Of a DNA stretch of 64,000 nucleotides, positions 1-7,235 are shown one piece after another. The first letter of the stretch is position 1; each line of letters opens with the position of its first letter. Source of the DNA: Paenibacillus gallinarum. GTDB lineage: Bacteria; Bacillota; Bacilli; Paenibacillales; Paenibacillaceae. Made by a program: the position numbers and the translations under genes. The stretch covers positions 1 through 64,000 of the forward strand of contig NZ_JACSQL010000012.1 in assembly GCF_014836635.1 (NCBI RefSeq), written 5' to 3'. The notes under the pieces are model-generated. The model had not been told where the DNA came from. It did no database searches and saw nothing but the letters and a program-made list of their open reading frames with translations.

Positions 1-342
1 GAAAAGAAAAGATACGCCAGCATAAGAGATGTTAATTTCAAATTAAATTAATTGTGACATCTGAGACAGTAACAACTATTGAACTAACGAAAAAACGTTA
101 GTTGAAAACAAAAGTGAGCAGCTTGCCAGTTGGCAGTTGCTCTTATTAGTTATGCAAACCGTCAGAATAGTTGAATTTAAGTGAAATAATTACAAATGTA
201 GTCGTTCATTTAATTCGTTACACAAACATTCGATGAGAACTTTTTCACTGTAGTAACAGAAGGAAATGTTGACACGTTGAGGAATCCAGTAATAATTGAA
301 TGTAATCTTTATAACTAACGGGAGAGTAGGCGGATTATATGT
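1..342. other. AT-rich stretch without a recognisable gene
   Basis: No reading frame of useful length and no RNA gene was recognised. The stretch contains short A- and T-rich runs, and a GGGAGAG sequence near 320 that could be the ribosome binding site of the broken gene that follows. Confidence 0.5.
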
Positions 343-710
343 TTGAACTTTCTGGCTGCATTATTATCCAACCGGTATATTCGAGGTTATAGGGAATACG
401 GAGCTAGTTATAGCCACTGGGACGTGGACAAATTTATCCATTTGAATGGGTAAAAGATATTAGCTCTGAGTGGTTTGAACGACTGAGGGAAAGCCACTAT
501 GCATCGGAAAATCGAATTATCCTTACATACGATGCATGGATTCAATTGCCCGAAACCATAAAAACAAAGTGGCTTTTAAAATGGCTGCATGAACGGTTAG
601 AACCGAGTGATGGCCAAACGGGTATAGCACTTAGTTATGAAGATGATATTTCTACAACAGACATTGAGGCTGGCAAATACCATGTTATTGAGGTTAAAAT
701 TCCTGAATAG
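343..710 (+). pseudogene. Frameshifted small hypothetical gene
   Basis: Two reading frames join into one plausible protein of about 120 residues. A TTG-started frame (343 to about 420) reads into RGYREYGASYSHWD. The continuation in another frame begins near GRGQIYPFEWVKD and runs to the TAG at 708-710, including the stretch KTKWLLKWLHERLEP. The second frame has normal amino-acid composition, with no stop over some 290 bases, and a strong terminator lies 12 bases beyond its stop. One frameshift around 415-425 would explain the split. I do not recognise the family. A sequencing error is the alternative to true decay. Confidence 0.45.
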
Positions 711-722
711 TATTGAAGTATG

Positions 723-764
723 AATAAGGCACGAGCTCTGTATGAAGAGCTCGTGCCTTATTTT
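723..764 (+). terminator. Rho-independent terminator
   Basis: A perfect 16-base inverted repeat (AATAAGGCACGAGCTC and its complement, loop of 8) ends in a short T run. It sits just after the broken gene ending at 710. Its symmetry would let it work in both directions. Confidence 0.85.
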
Positions 765-865
765 ATATATGTTTGTAGTTGTGGACTACGACCCATTTCT
801 AGATAACTTCTAGTAAACGGAGGTGAAGTCTCCTATCGTACTTGTTTAATTCTCATCTTCTTACG

Positions 866-941
866 AATAGACTAGCTAAGCTAGGTAGAGTGTTTGACTA
901 GGTAAAAAGGCCGGGTGTTCAAATCTCTCACGGCGTGGGCA
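866..941 (+). pseudogene. tRNA-like relic
   Basis: The order of tRNA landmarks is visible. A D-arm-like TAGCTAAGCTAGGTAGAG is followed by an anticodon-region TTTGACT and then a T-arm-like segment with GTTCAAATC flanked by CCGGG/CTCAC. The acceptor arms do not pair convincingly and no CCA follows. I read it as a decayed tRNA, not a working one. Confidence 0.4.
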
Positions 942-950
942 TTTATATAA

Positions 951-1000
951 CGGGATGTAGCTTTGTATATCAACTGGTTTAAGACCAGGGGGGGAAACGC
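951..1000 (+). pseudogene. Second tRNA-like relic (5' half, proline-like)
   Basis: CGGGATGTAGCT at 951 resembles the start of Gram-positive tRNA-Pro and similar tRNAs. ACTGGTTTAAGACCAGGGGG at 974-993 resembles the tRNA-Pro anticodon arm with its middle changed. The T arm and 3' acceptor are missing. With the relic just upstream this suggests a decayed tRNA pair. Bases 1001-1233 hold nothing I recognise. Confidence 0.35.
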
Positions 1001-1233
1001 TCATCACGGATTTTCTTAGCTTTCCGGAACGCGTGCCTATCGAGCTCTTTGTCTGGATGCTTACCAGTTCGTACGATACAATCCCATTGTTGTATAAGTC
1101 TTTTACTGCTGGGAGATATCTAGCGTTCTTCGGCTTGGTATTACGCTTATTTTGCTGTCTGGCTACACACCTTCAGTCTACAATCAATCTAAAGCAACGA
1201 AAGTGGAGTGTGATAGGGCATGTTAAAGGTGGC

Positions 1234-1812
1234 TTACTCTTGTATAGATGGTTCACCCCATGTTTTCTTAATAAATTCCTTTTCTTGTTCTGGCGTCGCT
1301 ACTGCTACCGCTTCAACGTGGTTACTGCTCTCTAATTCACATAAATAATTATGATCTTCGTCAATCTTCAAAAAATCTCCGGCTCTCCATTTCGATGCAA
1401 TCTCCATTAGTTCACTATAATGGTCCCATTCGACTGTACCTTCTGATTCTAGTATATTGATTAGTTGTTTAATACGTTCTGGTGTCATTTGAACTGAGTT
1501 GAGTTTATCGTTAGAGATAACTTTTTGGTGTGTCATAGCATGCATTAAGCTGATCACGTCTTTTTGCGTTGCTTTTGTACTCCCTGCTAACGCGCGTTCC
1601 ATTACTCTATCAATTTCCTCATCGATTGATTCTGTCTTGATCTCTTTAATCGTGTTTGGCTTTTCTGTATCTATCCGTCCGTGAAGTTCTCCGGCATCAC
1701 CGCGAATGGTTTGGGTCATGTTGAAATTAATAAGGTTATATGCGGTAAGTGATCCAATCGTGACTACGGAAATGGAAGCAACGATAATCATAATTTTTCT
1801 TGTAATCGACAT
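1234..1812 (-). CDS. DUF6241-family membrane-anchored protein
   Basis: This 192-residue protein has one N-terminal hydrophobic segment (residues about 7-27) after a short basic stretch, so it is probably anchored with its bulk outside the membrane. The soluble part contains SLMHAMTHQKV, QMTPERIKQL and WRAGDFLKIDEDHN. These match what I know of DUF6241, a small family in Bacillus relatives with no known function. The ATG at 1812 is preceded by GGAGGAAT at good spacing, which fixes the start. It is a single gene. A hairpin upstream at 1912-1939 insulates it. No catalytic residues can be assigned. Confidence 0.75.
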   Translation of the reverse strand: MSITRKIMIIVASISVVTIGSLTAYNLINFNMTQTIRGDAGELHGRIDTEKPNTIKEIKTESIDEEIDRVMERALAGSTKATQKDVISLMHAMTHQKVISNDKLNSVQMTPERIKQLINILESEGTVEWDHYSELMEIASKWRAGDFLKIDEDHNYLCELESSNHVEAVAVATPEQEKEFIKKTWGEPSIQE

Positions 1813-1911
1813 TTTAGATTCCTCCGTAAAGTTCTGGTTGTTGTCTACTTTGTAATAGAGCCAATTTACTATCAGACTATGTGCTGTCAGTAATCTAGAT
1901 AGAGAATGAGA

Positions 1912-1939
1912 AAAAGCTAATCCTGAAGGATAAGCTTTT
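1912..1939 (-). terminator. Hairpin, probable bidirectional terminator
   Basis: AAAAGCTAATCCT pairs with AGGATAAGCTTTT, with one mismatched position and a two-base loop. On the minus strand the hairpin is followed by TTTTTCTC, and on the plus strand by TTTTG. Confidence 0.6.
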
Positions 1940-1989
1940 GTGAAATTTATTGCACACTGCGGTTTTTATAGCTTAAACAGGAGGTGATA

Positions 1990-2074
1990 GATCAAACCCA
2001 TATACAGGGATTTCTCCCTTATTTCAAAGGTTATTACCTGGTAGTTCATTACCAATTGTATATGGGACTTGATC
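1990..2074. repeat. Spaced inverted repeat, possible MITE-like element
   Basis: Arms at 1990-2006 (GATCAAACCCATATACA) and 2057-2074 (TGTATATGGGACTTGATC) pair at nearly all positions around a 50-base centre. There is no T run and no gene inside. It could be a small non-autonomous element or an RNA hairpin. Confidence 0.45.
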
Positions 2075-2802
2075 AATACTACATGAAAGTGCCGCTATGG
2101 TAAGCTACTGGCATCCTGTTTTCTTCATTTTTGTTGTGTTAAGGTAACGAGCACTTCGTTTCATGTAAATCTCTTTCCTCGTTTATAATATCTCATCCTT
2201 TTAACGTATAGTAGGATAGAAATGTTTCATATTTACAAAAACTTGTTTCATAGGAATGAATCTATCCTGCAAAGTAAAATACCATACCTGAACTGTTTGT
2301 ATTAATAATTACTGGATTTAAAATAATTACATCTATAGATCTATGAATGAGATGATGCTTAGCATCTCTTTACACTAGATATATGATTAATACACTATAT
2401 GAATATTTCATAATAGAAAGCATATATATATCGCATACGAATTGAACTTACCCATACTTTTGAAGTCTCACCATACATTAGAGTGGAAAAAGGATCGTAA
2501 ATAAGCTCCGGTATTAGTTTATCTATTCTACATATTAAGGCAAAGATATAGATAGTATTGGTTATGGGAGAGACTTGTTAAGTAGCCGGGGATATTAAAG
2601 ATATAGAGATTTGATATATAAGGGAAGTAAAAAGAGTTAGCAGCTTTAAGATCATCTCTACATAAAGAGTGTGAATTATTAAGAGGGAGTGGAATAAAGC
2701 AGTTAGTGGTAGTTTTTCTCTTTTGATCTTTTGAAGAAAATCAGTCAAGATAATAAACTGCGTTTATTTCATTAAGTAATTAGTGAAGTGGGCTGATGCT
2801 AC

Positions 2803-2913
2803 CCGCTCTAAAACGGCTACGCCGCTAAAGAGCGGATACGCACCGCTGGCGGGTTACTTCAGTCGATAACAAGAGCGCCTAAGCCGGAAAAGTCGTCTTG
2901 GCTAAAGCGCTCT
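2803..2913 (+). ncRNA. Stacked hairpins in G+C-rich block, possible structured RNA
   Basis: Two hairpins share the same plan, a 7-base outer stem around a 4-base inner stem. The first (2803-2835) pairs CCGCTCT with AGAGCGG and CGGC with GCCG. The second (2872-2913) pairs AGAGCGC with GCGCTCT and AGCC with GGCT. The surrounding bases to about 3430 are far richer in G+C than the flanks and lack a convincing gene. A terminator at 3116-3142 could end a transcript from here. I recognise no Rfam family. Confidence 0.4.
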
Positions 2914-3115
2914 AGGTTCCTGTCTGTCGCTTAACACCGCGCCACGGGGCCAAAAAGCTAAGGGATTTTGAGGGTAGTTCATAGAAGGCATGGCTGCATC
3001 ATGAATGTTCCGCGCTGCTCCACTTATCATCAAGCCGCCACGCAAGATGAAGCACCATGATCCGCTGCGCTCCTTCATCGTGCAAAGGATAAGAGATATA
3101 GAGAAGGAAAAGGGG

Positions 3116-3142
3116 AGAACCGGCAGCTGCCGGTTCTTTTTT
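3116..3142 (+). terminator. Rho-independent terminator
   Basis: AGAACCGGCAGCTGCCGGTTCT is a perfect palindrome followed by TTTTT. No coding gene precedes it, so it more likely ends a non-coding transcript of the G+C-rich block. Confidence 0.8.
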
Positions 3143-3275
3143 AATCTAGCGTTTTACGCCTTTTGCCTTCCGCATGGTAACAAGGGCAAAGCGACTAACC
3201 TTCCAGGAGGCCGAGCCTCTGGCTTCACCTCTCCACCTCCTGAAAGCTAAGTCGCTAAAGCGGCATGTTCAAGGG

Positions 3276-3331
3276 GCCGAAAAGTTTTTTCTTCTTCTAG
3301 CAAGAAAATGCAGATGAAAAAATTTTTCGGC
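3276..3331. repeat. Long inverted repeat with outer pairing
   Basis: GCCGAAAAGTTTTTTC (3276-3291) pairs with GAAAAAATTTTTCGGC (3316-3331) with one mismatch. Outside it, CAAGGG and CCCTTG can extend the structure. This adds a third large hairpin to the block. Confidence 0.5.
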
Positions 3332-3436
3332 TGAAACCCTTGATCATACCGCTATGCCCTTGTTTCCAAGCTACGCGTTAAAAGGCGAAAAAACGCCCTT
3401 TCGGGACCTGATCCCATGCGGTAGGCAAAAGAGAGA

Positions 3437-3450
3437 GTGCTACGTAGCAC
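3437..3450. promoter_or_regulatory. 14-base perfect palindrome upstream of small gene
   Basis: GTGCTACGTAGCAC lies 19 bases before the ATG at 3470, next to the ribosome binding site AAAGGAGAGG. Its position suits an operator or a translation-modulating hairpin. No binding protein can be named. Confidence 0.35.
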
Positions 3451-3469
3451 AAGAAAAGGAGAGGTGAAA

Positions 3470-3922
3470 ATGATATTTAATAATGACTTCACGAAATTTT
3501 CTAGTTTGAATCAAATAGTTGAACGCACCTGTAAATGTAATTCAGCAGAAGACTGTGCGATCTGTGAGGGAGAGGGAAAGGTTACAGTACTGGATGGGAG
3601 GGACGAGTCTCAGTACTGGCACAGGATGCAAGAGGAATTGGTATACCGATTAGAGGCTGATTTTTATGAATCCAATTTTGTAACGGACATTTACCGAAAA
3701 GAAGACAAGTTATGTATTACTTATGTAGGCGGGGAATTTCATCCAGCCCAAACGTTCTGGTTTGATATTAAGTTTTTAAATAAACTAGCATGCCACAGTG
3801 AAAGTCCAATACATCTATGGACGGTTACGATTGGTGAAATACATGCTTTGTCTTCTGATGTGTATAACGAGGTCATCGTTCCTTTTTTTAAAGATGAGCT
3901 AGCAGGAATAGGACATTTATAG
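3470..3922 (+). CDS. Hypothetical protein with CxC-x6-CxxC cysteine cluster
   Basis: This protein has 150 residues. The ATG at 3470 is chosen over the upstream in-frame GTG at 3437 because AAAGGAGAGG lies at proper distance from it. Near the N-terminus the sequence CKCNSAEDCAICEGEGK gives four closely spaced cysteines followed by GEG, like half of a DnaJ-type zinc finger, so zinc binding is possible. The remainder is acidic and soluble, without a signal peptide or membrane segment. I do not recognise the family and assign no function. It stands alone between the G+C-rich block and another small gene. Confidence 0.6.
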   Translation: MIFNNDFTKFSSLNQIVERTCKCNSAEDCAICEGEGKVTVLDGRDESQYWHRMQEELVYRLEADFYESNFVTDIYRKEDKLCITYVGGEFHPAQTFWFDIKFLNKLACHSESPIHLWTVTIGEIHALSSDVYNEVIVPFFKDELAGIGHL

Positions 3923-4098
3923 AGTTTTTATATTTCACGATGGATGAGCTGAATGAACCCGATTGGGAGATGCTAGCTATTGTTAGGCGTAAGACGCTGT
4001 GATTTTTCCTCTAATAACGAGCCGAGCCGTAGGTGAAAACTTTGAATTTAGTGCATTTGAATAGATTATCCAAATAAATGAAGAGAGGGAGATTAGAG

Positions 4099-4326
4099 AT
4101 GAAGGAAAGACAAAAAGCTTATGCACGAAAAGCGATGGATAAAAAGTTTGTTCAATTAGTGCCCGATGAAGAAGAGCAGCTAGATATCGGGTTTGCAGAC
4201 GATATTGAAAGAGAAGATAGTTACAGCTGGGTATATGAGTATAAAGGCAAGTGGGTGATGCTCACTTACCATTTAGATACAAAGGAAGTTATGGTGTCGG
4301 TAGCAAAAACTCGTCAGGCATTCTGA
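4099..4326 (+). CDS. Small acidic hypothetical protein
   Basis: This is a 75-residue soluble protein. The in-frame ATG at 4099 has GAGGGAG ahead of it, so I prefer it to the ATG at 4078, which would place that site inside the gene. It begins with a basic stretch (MKERQKAYARKAMDKK), then an acidic middle and SWVYEYKGKWVMLTYHLD, which looks like paired beta strands. No known family was recognised. It is one of several orphan small genes in this part of the window. Confidence 0.55.
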   Translation: MKERQKAYARKAMDKKFVQLVPDEEEQLDIGFADDIEREDSYSWVYEYKGKWVMLTYHLDTKEVMVSVAKTRQAF

Positions 4327-4724
4327 TGAGTTTTACGCCAAATAGATACCCCGCCTCTCTTGGAAAGTTTTCGTAATGATTAGAATTTTAATTAGTATTA
4401 GGAAGGCTCTTTTTAGCTCGTAACTCTTGACCATCGCTACTTGTAGTTCTAAAATGAAGTTAAGTAAGTCATTAGTAGCCGAGTAGTAGTCATTGTAAAC
4501 TTAAAGGTAATACCGGGAATTCCCGGTATCTTCATATTTTTTTCCAAGGCAAAAAGAACCCTAACGGCCAAAGTAAGGGTTCTTTTTGTTTTGTATGAAT
4601 TATTCAGGTAAAGTGTAGAATAAGAATATAAAAAAGCCCCGGCAGGGGCATTCCTAGCTTACAGTGCAGCGGTCATTTTTATGACGGTCTTTTATACCGA
4701 GCTTACCATAAAGGGGTAGAGATC
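4327..4724. other. Non-coding stretch with palindrome and terminator
   Basis: It holds the perfect palindrome TACCGGGAATTCCCGGTA at 4511-4528, a terminator at 4554-4587, and a small GCCCC/GGGGC hairpin near 4636. No gene was seen. Confidence 0.5.
4554..4587 (+). terminator. Rho-independent terminator
   Basis: AAGAACCCT pairs with AGGGTTCTT around a 13-base loop, followed by a T run. It is suited to ending transcription of the small genes at 3470-4326. Confidence 0.8.
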
Positions 4725-4880
4725 ATGAGGACGAAAAATAATAAGGTAATTCATGGTAAGTTTCGATTAGGTGAAAATGCCTTTCCTTCCTCAAAAGAGA
4801 AAAGGGAGAAAATCGAAAGTGAAATCGCAAGTATTAATAAAAAGATAGCATCCATTAGAAAACAAAAAAGTAAGGAATAA
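4725..4880 (+). CDS. Very small basic protein
   Basis: This 51-residue frame starts at ATG with AAAGGGG at good spacing and ends at TAA 4878-4880. The C-terminal half (KEKREKIESEIASINKKIAS and following) is a charged helix with heptad-like I/K spacing, probably a short coiled coil. The N-terminal part reads KVIHGKFRLGENAF. The family is unknown. The ribosome binding site and amphipathic pattern argue for a real gene. Confidence 0.5.
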   Translation: MRTKNNKVIHGKFRLGENAFPSSKEKREKIESEIASINKKIASIRKQKSKE

Positions 4881-5298
4881 CAACAAGCTATATCTAATGA
4901 ACAACTTTACTTTGAGGATCTTGAGTGAAGAACAGCTAACTATGTTGAGCCGCTGCCACTCTTCTGCTTTTGGAAAGATCTCAGGCGTTCGCAGTCATCA
5001 GATTCTAGCGTTCCTTTTATATTCTCGCTTTAAATGAATATGAATTATAAAGATTTGATAACAATCATTAATATGTCTCATTATCTAATTCAGCATATCT
5101 CAAGTTCGCGATGTAAACTCAATTTCAACATTGAATAGTCGTTTCGATACTGAAACATTCGATACGCTCGAAGAGGGAGCAGCTACATCTCATCTTGAGG
5201 GCGTATGAGTTCGATAACGAACACTATTTCCTAACTCAAGTTCATCATATGCTTTTTTAATTGTGTCAAGAGTATAAGTCATATCGTTACCCTTCTAG
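4881..5298. other. Intergenic stretch, nothing recognised
   Basis: No gene and no clear hairpin terminator was seen between the small protein gene and the 3' end of the minus-strand nuclease-helicase gene. Confidence 0.45.
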
Positions 5299-7116
5299 TT
5301 ATAGAATGGGTAATTCTAATACTTCTTTCAGCAATGTCCAAGTTTGAGCGAGCTGTGGTTTCGGTGGAATATAAATAATTGTTGTATCGCGTCCACGAGT
5401 TAGAAGGACACGGTACGCATTTAATTTCATTTGTACCGGGCTTTTTGCACCATTTTTAGTATGAGTGGCTATCCAGTTTTGACCGTTCCAGCACAAATCT
5501 TCATCCCAATGAACAATTGCACAATCGAGCTCTAATCCTTGTGTTTGAAATTCTGTAGCTGCATATTGCAAATTCTTACAGTAGTAAGGGCTAGCAGGAT
5601 AATTAAAATAGGCTGTGGCTGGTTTAGGTAATTCATTTCGATTCTCAAAAGGTATAACGGGTACTTTTTTTAACCCATCTGCACCTGAAGCACAAATCAA
5701 ACCAAATGTTTTATGATCCTCTGCATAAAGCCCTCTAATGTGATCTGTCGCTTTTCTTAAATTATCTGTTATGAGTACAGGGTAACGCTGCTTTTCTAAT
5801 GGTTTCTTGTAGTAGTTCGCTTGATGAATATCACCATCCAGCAAAGTATTTACAAACGCATAGTAATTCAGCGCGGCATGTGAACGTAGAGAACAGTTTA
5901 AATGAAGATGTTCATGTTGTTCATAATGTTCAGCGTTCCTAAATAACTTGTTTTCATGTTTTGCATGTACAGTAATGTGTTGACTCTGGATTGCTGTATT
6001 CCACAAACTTAATCCGCTTTCTTCTCCTAAATGAATCTCCTGCCCGTCACCTAGTAAGCCGATAACAACGCTCCAAGGTTTGTTAGCCTTCGCAATTTGA
6101 ATAATGACATCAGGCTCGCTCAAATGACTCCCCATTTTTTTAGCATCCCAGGCTCGCTGCGCTTCATCAAAAATGATAACTTGCTCGTGTGGTGTTTTGC
6201 CATGCTGCAAGTAATCACGTTTATAACCGTAGAGTGATTGAACAAATGTCTTATTACTGAGCGTATCCTGTAGTACTTCAACTAAAGGGCCATTTCCAGA
6301 TAAATAGACTGAGTTCGGCGTGGCGTGAGCGATTTGTAAGCCTAAAAATGTTTTGCCAGCACCAGGCTCACCAGAAACGAGTACAAGGTGGTGCGTGTTA
6401 GTCTTTATAGCTTCTTCGATAACTGCTTGTACAGTTGTATAAACCTCTTCAAAGTTGCTACTATTTATGGCTCTAATGCGCGGCAAGTCTTCATTGTGTA
6501 AAATTGCACGTGCCGCCTCAAGCATGGATGGAGAAGGCTGATATGTACCTGCTAAAAATTGATCGGCAGTAATGATTGCATCTGTACGTTTTTTAAGAAG
6601 AACACAAAGTAATTTGTAGAAGCTGTTTTGGCTAGCTAAATAGATTTGGAATTTATTGATGGCCAGTAGCTCCTCACTCGAATCATTTGTAAGCAGCAAT
6701 ACGCCGGTTACTTTTAATGAATGCTGCTGTACAGAAGAATGGTAATGCTCGATATCGCGTACATAAAGTGAAGCTTGTAAAAATTCTGCAGCGGTCACAT
6801 CATTATAACTTTTGCATTCGATAACTAGAACGTGACCTGGAAGTAGTAGCAGCACATCGGGACGGCGCCCACTTCCTCGCAAAATCGAGTACTCAAAAAT
6901 AAGAGATCCTTCAACTGCCTGATAATGCTGAAAGATTGATTGTAACTTTTCGTAGCAGTCCTGCCAGGCACGTTGTTGTGAGTGAATTTTTTGTTGTTCA
7001 TCCTGCCATTGCTGAGCGCTTAGTGAACCGTATACATAAGATGTTAAGGATTGAATAAAGTCGCGTAACGAGAGGTTTAGAAAATCTTGGATAGAGCCTT
7101 TCCAGCCGCAGTTCAA
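5299..7116 (-). CDS. PD-(D/E)xK nuclease fused to DUF2075 SF1-type helicase
   Basis: This 605-residue fusion starts at TTG 7116, with AAAGGAG eight bases upstream. Residues about 70-102 carry a restriction-type nuclease core: RRPD with D87, then VIECK with E100 and K102. The second part is a DUF2075 helicase-like ATPase. It has Walker A GEPGAGKT (249-256), Walker B IIFDEAQ (D317-E318), LLGDGQEI, a CSLRSHAALNYY motif, and late FQTQGLELD and YRVLLTRGRD motifs. DUF2075 proteins are known in defence islands; the exact activity here is inferred as nucleic-acid unwinding coupled to cleavage. It is divergent from mcrB with about 120 bases between them, so the two could share a control region. Alternative role: stand-alone abortive defence. 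Confidence 0.85.
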   Translation of the reverse strand: MNCGWKGSIQDFLNLSLRDFIQSLTSYVYGSLSAQQWQDEQQKIHSQQRAWQDCYEKLQSIFQHYQAVEGSLIFEYSILRGSGRRPDVLLLLPGHVLVIECKSYNDVTAAEFLQASLYVRDIEHYHSSVQQHSLKVTGVLLLTNDSSEELLAINKFQIYLASQNSFYKLLCVLLKKRTDAIITADQFLAGTYQPSPSMLEAARAILHNEDLPRIRAINSSNFEEVYTTVQAVIEEAIKTNTHHLVLVSGEPGAGKTFLGLQIAHATPNSVYLSGNGPLVEVLQDTLSNKTFVQSLYGYKRDYLQHGKTPHEQVIIFDEAQRAWDAKKMGSHLSEPDVIIQIAKANKPWSVVIGLLGDGQEIHLGEESGLSLWNTAIQSQHITVHAKHENKLFRNAEHYEQHEHLHLNCSLRSHAALNYYAFVNTLLDGDIHQANYYKKPLEKQRYPVLITDNLRKATDHIRGLYAEDHKTFGLICASGADGLKKVPVIPFENRNELPKPATAYFNYPASPYYCKNLQYAATEFQTQGLELDCAIVHWDEDLCWNGQNWIATHTKNGAKSPVQMKLNAYRVLLTRGRDTTIIYIPPKPQLAQTWTLLKEVLELPIL

Positions 7117-7235
7117 TTTGCTAACTCCTTTATAGTTAAATTCAACTGTAATATTAAGTTATTTCTATTATAATTTTAATAAATAGGGATTGTAAGTGTA
7201 GAATGAGAATGTAAAAACTGAAGGTAGGCGAGAAT

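Larger units (their letters stand above)
1813..2802. other. Long non-coding stretch
   Basis: No gene was found over about 1 kb. It holds a hairpin at 1912-1939, a spaced inverted repeat at 1990-2074, and otherwise AT-rich sequence up to the G+C-rich block at about 2790. The promoter of the DUF6241 gene should lie near 1840-1900 on the minus strand. Confidence 0.5.
2914..3436. other. G+C-rich non-coding block
   Basis: It continues the structured block and contains a strong terminator (3116-3142) and a long inverted repeat (3276-3331). An open frame exists at 3005-3250, but it has no ribosome binding site, crosses the terminator hairpin and has unlikely composition. I do not call it a gene. 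Confidence 0.5.

Noticed and set aside
1033..1335. 100-residue open frame on the plus strand
   Set aside because: No ribosome binding site, overlaps the end of the DUF6241 gene on the other strand, and has a cysteine- and phenylalanine-rich composition unlike a normal protein.
3005..3250. 81-residue open frame in the G+C-rich block
   Set aside because: It crosses a perfect terminator hairpin and has no binding site; the block looks non-coding.
4511..4528. Palindrome TACCGGGAATTCCCGGTA as terminator
   Set aside because: The stem has no loop to speak of and no T run directly after it; the true terminator is the next hairpin. It may be a binding site, but no target gene is evident.
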